The position numbers and the translations under genes are program-made. The notes beneath the pieces are model-generated. The model did not search any database and was not told the origin of the DNA. It saw only the letters and a list, made by a program, of their open reading frames with translations. 45,031 nucleotides of DNA from Planctomycetota bacterium. GTDB taxonomy: Bacteria > Planctomycetota > B15-G4 > JADJEK01. Positions 37,651 through 45,031 of the stretch are shown here, piece by piece. Position 1 is the first letter of the stretch. Every line of letters starts with the position of its first letter. Where the stretch lies: contig JACQZJ010000079.1 in the NCBI GenBank assembly GCA_016213895.1, positions 1 to 45,031 on the forward strand, written 5' to 3'.

Positions 37651-38511
37651 ATGGGCGGCGGACTGCTGATCACCGGCGCGAACGGGATGCTCGGCAGCGA
37701 GCTCAGGTCCCTGGCCGCGCCGCGGCGCGAGGTGATCTGCACGGACATCGCCGAGATGGACGTCACCGACCTGGCGGCGGTGCGTGAGGTGTTCGCGGCC
37801 AACAGGCCGAGCGTGGTCGTGCACGGCGGCGCGCTGACCGACGTGGACGGCTGCGAGACCGATCCGGACCGCGCCTTCCGCGTGAACGCCCTCGGCACGC
37901 GCAACGTGGCGCTGGCGGCGGCAGAGCAGGGCGCGCCGGTCCTCTACGTCTCCACCGACTACGTGTTCGACGGCCGCGCCACGCGCCCCTACGTCGAGTT
38001 CGACCCGGTGGGGCCGCGCTCGGTGTACGGCGCCTCGAAACTCGCGGGCGAGCGCTTCGTCCGCGAGCTGGCCGCCGGGCGCTTCTGGATCGTGCGCACG
38101 CAGTGGGTCTACGGCTTCCGCGGCAAGAACTTTGTGGACACCATCCTGGCCGCGGCGCGCGCGGGCAAGCCGCTGCGCGTGGTGGACGACCAGATCGGCT
38201 GTCCGACCTGGGCGCGAGACCTGGCCCGGGGCGTGCTCGCCATCATTGACCAGGACCCCGGCTACGGCACGTACCACTGCTCCTCGCGCGGTTCCTGCTC
38301 GTGGTTCGCATTCGCCGGCGAGATCCTTAGGATGGCCGGCGTCGCCCCGGTCTCCCTGGAGCCGATGCCAAGCTCGGAGCTGGACCGTGCGGCTCCGCGG
38401 CCCGCGTATTCGGTCCTGCGCAACTACATGCTGGAGCAGACGATCGGCGATCTCATGCCGCCGTGGCAGGAGGCCCTCGCGGGCTACCTGGCCGCTGGCG
38501 GCGACGGGTGA
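37651..38511 (+). CDS. rmlD: dTDP-4-dehydrorhamnose reductase
   Basis: RmlD makes dTDP-L-rhamnose in the last step. The 286-residue product has ITGANGMLGSEL, HGGALTDVDGCETDPDRAF, VSTDYVFDGRATRPYVE, the catalytic pair in YGASKLAGE, VRTQWVYG and DQIGCPTWARDLA. ATG 37651 is seven bases after the rmlA stop. rmlC, which supplies its substrate, is not in the window. Confidence 0.92.
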   Translation: MGGGLLITGANGMLGSELRSLAAPRREVICTDIAEMDVTDLAAVREVFAANRPSVVVHGGALTDVDGCETDPDRAFRVNALGTRNVALAAAEQGAPVLYVSTDYVFDGRATRPYVEFDPVGPRSVYGASKLAGERFVRELAAGRFWIVRTQWVYGFRGKNFVDTILAAARAGKPLRVVDDQIGCPTWARDLARGVLAIIDQDPGYGTYHCSSRGSCSWFAFAGEILRMAGVAPVSLEPMPSSELDRAAPRPAYSVLRNYMLEQTIGDLMPPWQEALAGYLAAGGDG

Positions 38512-38599
38512 GCCGGCGCGCCTCGTCCCGGGAGCCTGGGCGGCGCGCCGCGACCGCCGGGTTGCGGGCTGGCCGCTCGTGCCCTGAGGTGCACTTCCC

Positions 38600-39616
38600 A
38601 TGAAGACCATTCTCGTGACCGGCGGAGCCGGGTTCATCGGCTCCAACTTCGTGCGCCACGTGCTGGCGCGCACGGCTCAGTACCGGGTGGTCAACCTCGA
38701 CCTGCTCACCTACGCCGGCAACCTCGAGAACCTGAAGGACGTCGAGCGCGACGAGCGCTACGCCTTCGTCAAGGCGGACATCGCCGACGCCCGGGCGGTG
38801 GAGAGGGTCTTCGCCGAGCACGCCGTCGACCTGGTCGTCAACTTCGCGGCCGAGTCGCACGTCGACCGCTCGATCGTCGACCCGGAAGTGTTCGTGCGCA
38901 CCAACGTGCTGGGTACGCAGGTGCTGCTCGATCGGGCGCGCGCCGCCGGCGTCGAACGCTACCTGCAGGTCTCGACCGACGAGGTGTACGGCTCGCTCGG
39001 CCCGCAGGACAAGGCGTTCACCGAAGAGCACCCCATCCGCCCGAGCTCGCCCTACTCGGCGAGCAAGGCCGGGGCGGACCACCTCGTGCACGCCGTCGCC
39101 CACACTTTCGGCCTGCCGGCCGTGATCACGCGCTGCTCCAACAACTACGGGCCCTACCAGTTCCCGGAGAAGCTCATCCCGCTGATGATTTCGAACGCCC
39201 TCGAGGGCAAAGAGCTGCCGGTCTACGGCGACGGCAAGAACGTGCGCGACTGGCTGCACGTGGACGACCACTGTTCCGCGATCCTGCGCGCGCTCGAGGC
39301 GGGCAAGGCGGGCGCGGTCTACAACATCGGCGGCGCGAGCGAGATGGAGAACATCGAGGTGGTCCGGCTCATTCTGCGGGCGGTGAACCGGCCGGAGAGC
39401 CTGATCCGCTTCGTCAAGGACCGCCCGGGCCACGACCGGCGCTACGCCATCGACGCCGCGAGGATCCGGCAGGAGCTGGGGTGGGAGCCGGCGTGCAGGT
39501 TCCAGGACGGCATCGCGGAGACCGTGCGCTGGTACCTCGAGCACCGCGATTGGTGGGAGCGCGTCAAGGCGGGCGAGTACCGCAAGTACTACGAGATGAT
39601 GTACGCGGGACGCTGA
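38600..39616 (+). CDS. rmlB: dTDP-glucose 4,6-dehydratase
   Basis: RmlB forms dTDP-4-keto-6-deoxyglucose. At 338 residues: VTGGAGFIGSNFVRHVLA, NLDLLTYAGNLENLKDV, FAAESHVDRSI, the Asp-Glu pair in VSTDEVYGSL, the catalytic pair in YSASKAGAD and RCSNNYGPYQFPEKLIPLMI. All dehydratase residues are in place. It is separated from rmlD by 88 bp with no clear promoter, and is the last sugar-nucleotide gene before the export genes. Confidence 0.96.
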   Translation: MKTILVTGGAGFIGSNFVRHVLARTAQYRVVNLDLLTYAGNLENLKDVERDERYAFVKADIADARAVERVFAEHAVDLVVNFAAESHVDRSIVDPEVFVRTNVLGTQVLLDRARAAGVERYLQVSTDEVYGSLGPQDKAFTEEHPIRPSSPYSASKAGADHLVHAVAHTFGLPAVITRCSNNYGPYQFPEKLIPLMISNALEGKELPVYGDGKNVRDWLHVDDHCSAILRALEAGKAGAVYNIGGASEMENIEVVRLILRAVNRPESLIRFVKDRPGHDRRYAIDAARIRQELGWEPACRFQDGIAETVRWYLEHRDWWERVKAGEYRKYYEMMYAGR

Positions 39617-39712
39617 CCGCCTGGGGCGAGGCCCGGCGGCGGGCTGGCCGGGCGGCCGGCGCGATCCCGGGCGGGGCCGGGCGAATCCCGGCGCGCTTGC
39701 CCGGCCGACCGC

Positions 39713-39718
39713 TAGGAT
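39713..39718 (+). promoter_or_regulatory. Possible -10 element upstream of the export genes
   Basis: TAGGAT within CTAGGATTTCCGCA, in the 161-bp gap between rmlB and the Wza-like gene. No matching -35 is seen. The context recurs before the gene at 28178. Confidence 0.3.
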
Positions 39719-39777
39719 TTCCGCACGAAAGGCTCAAGATCCGGGGGGCCGCGACCGAAAGAGGAGACATCGGACCG

Positions 39778-40695
39778 ATGCCGAACAAGCGAGCGGAGAG
39801 CGGGGGGCGGGACGCGACGTCCAGGTGCTTCCTGGCGTGCCTCCTCTTCCTCGTGTCCGGCCTGAGCGCGTGCCGCACCTTCGACGACCCGCGCGTCCTG
39901 CAGACCCTGAACCAGCGCGGCTTCGGGCGCAAGTACGTCGGGGACGCGAACGAGGTGCTGACGCTCGGCGTCGGCGATCAGCTCACCATCGCGGACGCGA
40001 ACAACCAGGAGATCATCGATACCCTCACCATCCGCCTGGACGGGGTGGTCAGCGCCCGGATGATCGGCGAGGTGTTCGTCGCGGGCTTCACCACGCAGGA
40101 GATCGCCCAGGCCCTGAACGCCCGCTACGCCGAGTACTACACCGACACCAGCATCATGGTGACGCCGACGAACATCACCTCGAAGCGCTTCTACATGCAC
40201 GGCGAAACCGCGTTGAAGGGCGCCCAGCCGCTCTTGCGCGACACCACGGTGTGGGACGCGGTGATGGCGACCGGGGTGCTGCCCACGGCGTCCCTTTCCG
40301 ACATCCGCGTGATCCGCTCCGACCCGCGCCACCCGCTCATCATCCCGATCGACCTCGACAAGATGCTCGAGCACGGCGACTCCTCGGACAACATCCTGCT
40401 GCGCGAGGACGACATCGTCATCATCCGGCCGAACTTCGCCGGTTGGGTGAAGAACGGCGTGGAGCTGATCCTCGCTCCGCTCATGCCGGTCACCCAGCTC
40501 CTGGTCTCGGTGCGCAACATCCAGACGATCGCCGACTCGTTCAGCACCGACAAGAACTTCTACGTCGGCGCGCGCGGCGGCTACGGCGGCGGCGGCGGCT
40601 ACTACGGCGGCTATGGAGGGGCGCGGCCCGCGCCCTACGGCGAGGAGAACCCGGTGGTCGTGCCGCCGGGCGGGAGCGACTCCTCGGGAGAGTGA
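39778..40695 (+). CDS. Wza-like polysaccharide biosynthesis/export lipoprotein
   Basis: A 305-residue outer-membrane-type export protein. It has a signal with lipobox LSAC (Cys 32), a Poly_export domain from about 55 (LTLGVGDQLTIADANNQE; LDGVVSARMIGEVFVAGFTTQEIAQALNARYAEYY) and a SLBB-like part (FYMHGETALKGAQPLL, LREDDIVIIRPN). The last 45 residues are Gly/Tyr-rich (GGYGGGGGYYGGYGG) and then acidic. It probably forms the outer-membrane channel for the polymer. GAGGAG lies 11 bases before ATG 39778. It is followed by its usual partner, a chain-length protein. Confidence 0.88.
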   Translation: MPNKRAESGGRDATSRCFLACLLFLVSGLSACRTFDDPRVLQTLNQRGFGRKYVGDANEVLTLGVGDQLTIADANNQEIIDTLTIRLDGVVSARMIGEVFVAGFTTQEIAQALNARYAEYYTDTSIMVTPTNITSKRFYMHGETALKGAQPLLRDTTVWDAVMATGVLPTASLSDIRVIRSDPRHPLIIPIDLDKMLEHGDSSDNILLREDDIVIIRPNFAGWVKNGVELILAPLMPVTQLLVSVRNIQTIADSFSTDKNFYVGARGGYGGGGGYYGGYGGARPAPYGEENPVVVPPGGSDSSGE

Positions 40696-40710
40696 GCGCG
40701 GGAGGCGAGC

Positions 40711-42399
40711 ATGGCTGATCCACAGACCCCCGACGCGCTCATGGCGGAGGCCGGCACCGGCGAGCAGATCCGGCGCCTGCTGCGCGCCGCGCGCGACAAC
40801 CGCTTCCGCATCATCCTGCTCGGCGCGATCGGCATGATCGTGGGCGCGGGGGTCGCGACCATCGTCCCCGACCTGTACGAGTCGGAGACCAAGCTGGTGC
40901 TGCGCGAGTGGAACCTGGTGGAGGAGACGCGCCTGCTCGCCTCGATCCAGGACCAGCCGCTCGCGGTGAAGGAGGACGTCCTCAGGGAGGAGCTGACGTC
41001 TTTCGAATGGATCCACGACGTGCTGGAGAAGGTCGAGTGGATCGAGTTCGCCGAGGCGCGCGGCGACGGGGCCAAGATGTTCGACCTGGTGAACAAGGTG
41101 CGCGACGAGGCGCACTTCGACATCAAGATGGAGACCAGTTCGGCGGGCGAGCTGCTGGTCGAGCTGTCGTTCCGCTGGTACGACCCGCGGATGGCCCACG
41201 ACTTCGTCCTGCAGACGCGCAGGAACTGGATCGCGCGGCGCATCGAGGAGAGCAACAAGTTCTGGGGCAAGAAGCTGCAGGACGCGGAGAAGCTGTTCCG
41301 CGACAAGCAGGAGACCTACCAGAAGGCCACGGCCGCGCGCCAGCAGTTCATGACCGAGCACGGCCTCTCCTTCATGGACGAGCGCAGCGCCGACAGCGAC
41401 CTGCAGAACGCCCTGGTCGTGCGCCTGAGCGAGCAGCAGGCCAGGATCCGCGAGCTGGAGAGCCAGACGCGGGCGCAGCAGGAGCAGCTCGACGCGACCC
41501 CGGAGAAGATCGACACGCCGATCAAGGAGCGCAACCCGGATTGGGATACCCTCAACACCCAGCTGCAGAGCGAGCGCGGCCAGCTCCAGGAGATGCTCGC
41601 GCGCTACACCGAGACCCATCCCCTGGTGAAGAAGCAGCGCAAGAGGGTGGAGGAGGCGGAGGCGGCGTTCGCGGCGGTCAAGGACCACGAGTTCATCACC
41701 GACACCGTGCGCTCGGAAACGAACCCGGCGTGGCTGGAGATTCGGAAAGCGCTGGACCTCGCCACCGCGATGCTCAGGGGCTACCGCGAGGGGCAGGCGG
41801 ACCAGGAGGCGCAGCTGCAGGAGGTGCACGAGCGCCTCAGCCAGCAGCCGACCTTGCAGAGCGAGCTGCAGCGCCTGCAGAACGAGTACGACGTCGCGCA
41901 GGAGGAGTTCAACCAGGCGAGCAGCGGGATCATGCCGCTGCGCGATCGCATGGAGCTGAAGAAGAAGCAGGGGGGCGGGACCTTCGCCGACGCCGAGGCG
42001 GAGCTGGCGTCGGGCGGCGCCTTCTCGATCCTCGAGGAGCCGGTGGTCGCCGACACCCCGGTGGGCCTGCCCAAGCCGGTGTTCCTCCTCATCGGGCTCC
42101 TGCTGGGCGTGGCCGCGGCCCTGGCCTTCGCGCTCGTCGCGGAGATGGCCCGCTCCACCTTCGACGACCCGGCCGAGGCGGCGCTGGCGCTGCGCCTGCC
42201 GGTCCTCGGAGCCGTGGGCAACATCTCCACTTCCGCCGAGCGGCGCCGGGCGCGGGTGCGCGAGGTGGTGCGCATGGCGGGCAGCGTGCTCATCGTCGCC
42301 GTCCTGGGAGTGCTCGTCTACCTCGTCACCACGCGCCCCGAGGTGCTGCCCGTCCAGGTCCAGGACGCCATCGAGGGGCTGCGCGCCGCCTTCCAGTGA
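40711..42399 (+). CDS. Wzz-like polysaccharide chain-length/co-polymerase protein
   Basis: A 562-residue inner-membrane protein. The first helix is at about 33-53 (RIILLGAIGMIVGAGVATIV) and a long periplasmic coiled coil spans about 160-440 (many heptads, e.g. LRELESQTRAQQEQL-type runs). A GNVR-like segment precedes the second helix (KPVFLLIGLLLGVAAALAFAL), and a third hydrophobic stretch lies near the end (SVLIVAVLGVLVYLV). There is no C-terminal tyrosine kinase domain. Together with the export lipoprotein before it and the transferase after it, it resembles the chain-length protein of EpsH1/PEP-CTERM-type exopolysaccharide loci. ATG follows GGGAGG. Confidence 0.85.
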   Translation: MADPQTPDALMAEAGTGEQIRRLLRAARDNRFRIILLGAIGMIVGAGVATIVPDLYESETKLVLREWNLVEETRLLASIQDQPLAVKEDVLREELTSFEWIHDVLEKVEWIEFAEARGDGAKMFDLVNKVRDEAHFDIKMETSSAGELLVELSFRWYDPRMAHDFVLQTRRNWIARRIEESNKFWGKKLQDAEKLFRDKQETYQKATAARQQFMTEHGLSFMDERSADSDLQNALVVRLSEQQARIRELESQTRAQQEQLDATPEKIDTPIKERNPDWDTLNTQLQSERGQLQEMLARYTETHPLVKKQRKRVEEAEAAFAAVKDHEFITDTVRSETNPAWLEIRKALDLATAMLRGYREGQADQEAQLQEVHERLSQQPTLQSELQRLQNEYDVAQEEFNQASSGIMPLRDRMELKKKQGGGTFADAEAELASGGAFSILEEPVVADTPVGLPKPVFLLIGLLLGVAAALAFALVAEMARSTFDDPAEAALALRLPVLGAVGNISTSAERRRARVREVVRMAGSVLIVAVLGVLVYLVTTRPEVLPVQVQDAIEGLRAAFQ

Positions 42400-43574
42400 G
42401 GATCTGCTACCTCTGCCACCGCATCCCCTTTCCACCGGACAAGGGCGACAAGATCCGCTCCTTCCATCAGGTGGAGTTCCTGGCGCGGCGGCACGAGGTC
42501 GACCTGTTCACCTTCGTGGACGACGCGGCCGACCTGGCGCACGTGGCGGCGCTTCGCCGCATGGTGCGGCGCATCCATGTCGAGCGCCTCTGGCCGCTCT
42601 CCGCGCGCCTCTGGTCGCTGCGCGCGCTTCTCGGGGGCGGGCCGTTGTCCTTCGCCTACTTCCGCCAGGGGCGCCTGCGCGCTGCGCTGCAACGCGCGCT
42701 CAGGAGCGAGTCCTACGACCTGGCCGTGGCCTTCTCCTCGGCCATGGCGCCCTATCTGGACGGCTGGGACGGGCCCCGGGCCCTCGACTTCGTGGACATC
42801 GACTCGGCCAAGTGGCTGGCCTACGCCGAGCAGCTCGGCCGCACGCCGCTCGGCTGGCTCTATGGACGCGAGGGCCGCGCCCTGCGCCGCCTGGAAGGCG
42901 CGCTGGCGGAGCGCGCGGAGCTGACCGTGGTCTGCTCGCCGCGCGAGGAGGAGGAGCTCTGCTCCTTCTGCGCGCCGCGCTGCGCCGTGACCGTGCCGAA
43001 CGGCACGGACGTAGAGCGCTTCTCGCCGGGGGAGTCGCCGCTCGCGCCGCTCGACCTCGTCTTCACCGGCGCCATGGACTACCGCGCCAACGCCGACGCC
43101 GTGCTCTGGTTCGCGCGCGAGGTCCTGCCGCTGGTGCGGAAGGAGCGGCCGGCGGCGCGCTTCGCCATCGTCGGCAGCAACCCGGGGCCGGCGGTCCTGC
43201 GCCTCGGGCGCCTCCCGGGCGTCGAGGTCACCGGCCGGGTCCCGGACGTCTGTCCCTACCTGCGCGCCGCTGCCGTGGCCGTGGCCCCGCTGCGCGTGGC
43301 GCGCGGCATCCAGAACAAGGTCCTGGAGGCCCTGGCCTGCGGCACGCCGGTGGTTGCGACGCGCGCCGCGCTCGGCGGCATCGGCGAGGCGCGCGGCGTG
43401 CTGGCCTGCGAGACGCCGGAGGAGCAGGCCGCCGCCGTGCTCTGCCTGCTGGCGGATCCGGCGCGGCGCGCCGCCCTCGGCGCCGAGGGCCGCGCCTTCG
43501 TGGTGGAGCGCTTCCGCTGGGAGGTGCGCCTCGAGGAACTCGACGCGCTGCTTCGCGTTGCCGCGTGTCGATAG
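42396..43574 (+). CDS. TIGR03087-type sugar transferase (EpsH1/PEP-CTERM-associated, GT4 fold)
   Basis: A 392-residue glycosyltransferase starting at GTG 42396, overlapping the upstream stop. The N terminus RICYLCHRIPFPPDKGDKIRS (GDKIRSFH) with LARRHEVDLFTFVDD is the hallmark of the TIGR03087 (Stp1) family. FVDIDSAKW follows, and the C-terminal half has TVPNGTDVERFSP, FTGAMDYRANADAVLWF and NKVLEALACGTPVVAT, the GT4 donor site. It is cytoplasmic or peripheral to the membrane and adds a sugar to the polymer precursor. It ends the operon before a repeat-rich gap. No exosortase is in the window. Confidence 0.87.
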   Translation: MRICYLCHRIPFPPDKGDKIRSFHQVEFLARRHEVDLFTFVDDAADLAHVAALRRMVRRIHVERLWPLSARLWSLRALLGGGPLSFAYFRQGRLRAALQRALRSESYDLAVAFSSAMAPYLDGWDGPRALDFVDIDSAKWLAYAEQLGRTPLGWLYGREGRALRRLEGALAERAELTVVCSPREEEELCSFCAPRCAVTVPNGTDVERFSPGESPLAPLDLVFTGAMDYRANADAVLWFAREVLPLVRKERPAARFAIVGSNPGPAVLRLGRLPGVEVTGRVPDVCPYLRAAAVAVAPLRVARGIQNKVLEALACGTPVVATRAALGGIGEARGVLACETPEEQAAAVLCLLADPARRAALGAEGRAFVVERFRWEVRLEELDALLRVAACR

Positions 43575-43676
43575 CGGCGGGGCGCGCGGCTGGTTGGGTG
43601 GGTGCCGGAGGGGAAGGGAAGGGAGTGTGAGGAGCGTCGCGGCCGTTTCCCTGGCCTCCGGGAGCGGCAGCGGCTC

Positions 43677-44262
43677 CCGGTGCACTCCGTGCGCGACGAA
43701 CGCGAAGCGGTTCGCTTCTGGTGGAGGCGATGCTCGAAACGGGCGCGGGTGAGAGACGGCAGGCGCCGGTGGCTGAGCCGCCGCGGCCGCTCCCTTCGCC
43801 AGGGAAACGCCGCTCCGCCCCATGAGCCCGGCTCGACTCCCACGCCGGCAGCCGTCGCCACGGGCTGACCGGGAGGCCGTCCCGCGAGAGGTCAAGCGAG
43901 AATCGTGGCGTCCGCGGCCAGACGGGGTGCGGCGTGCCCGAGAGCGGCCACGGCGCCGGCTGGGCTCGCGCACCCTGTCGACGGTGGCGGTCAAGCAAGG
44001 CGGGCCTGCTCTTGCGATCGAAGCCCTCGCGCTTGCTTTGCTTCCTCGTACATGCGGTAGGCGGTCGCGGGCAGGAGCCCGCTCGCGCCCCGGAATGAAT
44101 GCGGCGCACGGGGACGCGCGGTGAGGCGAGCGATCGCGGTCGTTGCCCCGGGGTCCGGGGCCGCATCGCGACTTCCGGTGCATCGCATGCGCGACGAACG
44201 AGCACGGGCTCGTCACGGCGAAGGCGATGCGGGCGGTTCCGTGGCGTGAGAAGCGGCAGGCG
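43677..44262 (+). repeat. B repeats (two copies, about 88 bp)
   Basis: 43677-43765 and 44175-44262. Both open with CCGGTGCA-N7-CGCGACGAAC, followed by a small hairpin of different sequence at the same place (GCGAA-GCGG-TTCGC in copy 1; ACGAGC-ACGG-GCTCGT in copy 2). GGCGATGC and a shared CGGCAGGCG end follow. The stem changes look compensatory. Confidence 0.7.
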
Positions 44263-44635
44263 TGAAGTGGCACGACGTCGCTGGCGGCCCCTGAACCGGG
44301 GAAACGCTGCTCCGCTCGACCGACGCGCCGCCCCGAAGCCCGCGTTCGAGGCGGGCCGCTCCGGTTCGACGTACTTGTGGACGGCGCTCGCGGGCCGGAG
44401 CCCGCTCCCGCCCCGGAATGGGTGCACCGCACGGGGACGCGCGGTGCGGCGAGCGATCACGGCCGGCGTTTAGAGGCATGCGGCGCCGCGGCTGAGCCGC
44501 GGGCGCTCCGCCCGTCGGATCGAGCCACGGCGTCTGGCGCGGCGCGCCGCGTCCGCGCCAGACGTAGGTCGGCGGTCGCGGGCAGGAGCCCGCTCCCGCC
44601 CCGGAATGGAAGCACCGCGCGGGGACGCGCTGTGC
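44061..44635 (+). repeat. A repeats (three copies, up to 79 bp)
   Basis: 44061-44139, 44384-44462 and 44572-44635 (the last shorter). The conserved core is GCGGGCnGGAGCCCGC (a 6-bp stem with tetraloop), then CGCCCCGGAATG and a second hairpin, e.g. GCACCGC-acggggacgc-GCGGTGC in copy 2. Copies 1 and 2 align without gaps. Confidence 0.85.
44532..44563. repeat. 11-bp perfect inverted repeat
   Basis: GTCTGGCGCGG (44532-44542) and CCGCGCCAGAC (44553-44563) with a 10-base loop, immediately before A repeat copy 3. A second stem, CCGCGGC-TGA-GCCGCGG, lies at 44486-44502. Confidence 0.8.
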
Positions 44636-44728
44636 CCGGAAATGTGGCTGCGGGGAGGCCGAAGCGCTGTCCCGCGCCGGCCGGGCCGGTAGAGTCGGGG
44701 CGGTGCGCAGAAAAGAGATCGAGGTCTG

Positions 44729-45031
44729 GTGAGCCCGCGCGAGCGCAACGTCCTCGTCGTCGCGTTCCACTTCCCGCCGATCGCCGCGGCGGGAACGCAC
44801 CGCACGCTCAACTTCGCGCGCCTGCTCAGCCGGCGCGGCTACCGCGTCTCGGTGCTGACCACGTCGTCCATCGCCGGCCAGGCGGAGGACGCGGGCCTGC
44901 TCGCGCGCGTGCCGGACTCGGTGCGCGTGGAGCGCGCCCGGCACCTCGATCCGTATCTGGTGCTGGCGCGCCTGCGCCGCAGGCGCGAGGCGGGGACGGC
45001 GGCTGACGTCATGCCGGCGGGCGACGGCTCG
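44729..45031 (+). CDS. Glycosyltransferase, GT4 N-terminal domain (cut by window end)
   Basis: The frame starts at GTG 44729 after GAGG and runs off the window after 101 codons. The N-terminal strand-loop RNVLVVAFHFPPIAAAGTHR with LNFARLLSRRGYRVSVLTT is the acceptor-side signature of GT4-type glycosyltransferases. It is most likely part of the same surface-polysaccharide region, though separated from the operon by the repeat block. The C-terminal donor domain is not visible. Confidence 0.8.
   Translation, partial: MSPRERNVLVVAFHFPPIAAAGTHRTLNFARLLSRRGYRVSVLTTSSIAGQAEDAGLLARVPDSVRVERARHLDPYLVLARLRRRREAGTAADVMPAGDGS

Larger units (their letters stand above)
43575..44728. other. 1.15-kb gene-less region filled with degenerate structured repeats
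   Basis: Several frames stay open on both strands, but none has a family signature. The frames repeat fragments such as PGRERAPAR because the DNA itself is repetitive. Two repeat families (79 bp and about 90 bp) and several hairpins recur in the order B1-C1-A1-B2-C2-A2-C3-A3. C is a loose element with GGCTGAGCC and/or GGGAAACGCnGCTCCGC (43770-43817, 44281-44316, 44486-44510). A -10-like TAGAGT near 44691 may serve the next gene. Confidence 0.75.

Noticed and set aside
39712-42435. Minus-strand frame of about 900 codons across the export and chain-length genes
   Set aside because: The opposite strand encodes recognisable Poly_export and Wzz-type proteins; the frame is a GC artefact.
43575-44728. 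Several open frames in the repeat block, including one giving PGRERAPA three times on the minus strand
   Set aside because: The repeated peptides follow from the DNA repeats; there is no family match and frames shift between copies. The hairpins explain the pattern better.

Overview
The window is very GC-rich (roughly 70%) bacterial chromosomal DNA. Genes are packed, often with 4-base start/stop overlaps (ATGA, GTGA). The organism is a diderm: it carries lpxA (lipid A), murA (peptidoglycan), two lipoproteins and a Wza-like export protein. The mix of a Minf_1886-family protein, TPR-metallopeptidase and HEAT-PDZ-S41 secreted proteins, a divergent DnaA and an EpsH1/exosortase-type sugar transferase suggests a Planctomycetota/PVC-like or similar environmental lineage. 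That placement is inference and was not tested by any search.

Layout. 0-11 kb is housekeeping: murA; the ffh-rpsP-(endonuclease III-like)-maf-DUF192 operon; rpmE-prfA-(membrane protein)-prmC; a PilZ gene on the minus strand; ssb-moaD-moaE; and lpxA on the minus strand. 11-19 kb holds a TPR/gluzincin protein, a divergent dnaA-like gene, then tmk and holB and a carboxypeptidase-regulatory-domain membrane protein, the last three all disrupted. 19-23 kb holds a Minf_1886 gene, then pgeF and a large S41 protease on the minus strand. 23-29.6 kb holds moaC-mog-asd (asd disrupted), efp-accB-accC, an AmaP-like membrane protein and a FecR-like secreted protein. 29.7-43.6 kb is a long plus-strand surface-polysaccharide operon: UDP-xylose synthase, glmS, UDP-GlcNAc dehydrogenase, three epimerases, rmlA, rmlD and rmlB (no rmlC), an outer-membrane export lipoprotein, a chain-length protein and a TIGR03087-type sugar transferase. 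43.6-44.7 kb is a gene-less block of degenerate, hairpin-rich repeats, followed by the 5' end of another glycosyltransferase that runs off the window.

How the genes work together. The polysaccharide operon supplies amino sugar (GlmS), uronate and pentose (dehydrogenase, epimerases, UXS) and deoxysugar (Rml) nucleotides, then export and assembly functions. The moa genes lie in two small clusters (moaDE, moaC-mog); moaA is not in the window. efp-accBC couples translation of polyproline stretches with fatty-acid precursor supply in one transcription unit.

Most notable observations: (1) disrupted frames in tmk, holB, the carboxypeptidase-regulatory gene and asd, and possibly in the membrane protein before prmC. 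tmk and asd also lack internal sequence, and holB carries a 47-bp direct repeat exactly 200 bp apart. Because tmk, holB and asd are normally essential, assembly error is the first explanation to test. (2) A DnaA-family protein without the arginine finger. (3) An endonuclease III-fold protein lacking both catalytic residues and the Fe-S cysteines. (4) Probable CTG start codons for murA and prmC, and candidate leaderless genes. (5) Two families of structured intergenic repeats. No CRISPR array, tRNA, rRNA, transposase or phage gene was seen.
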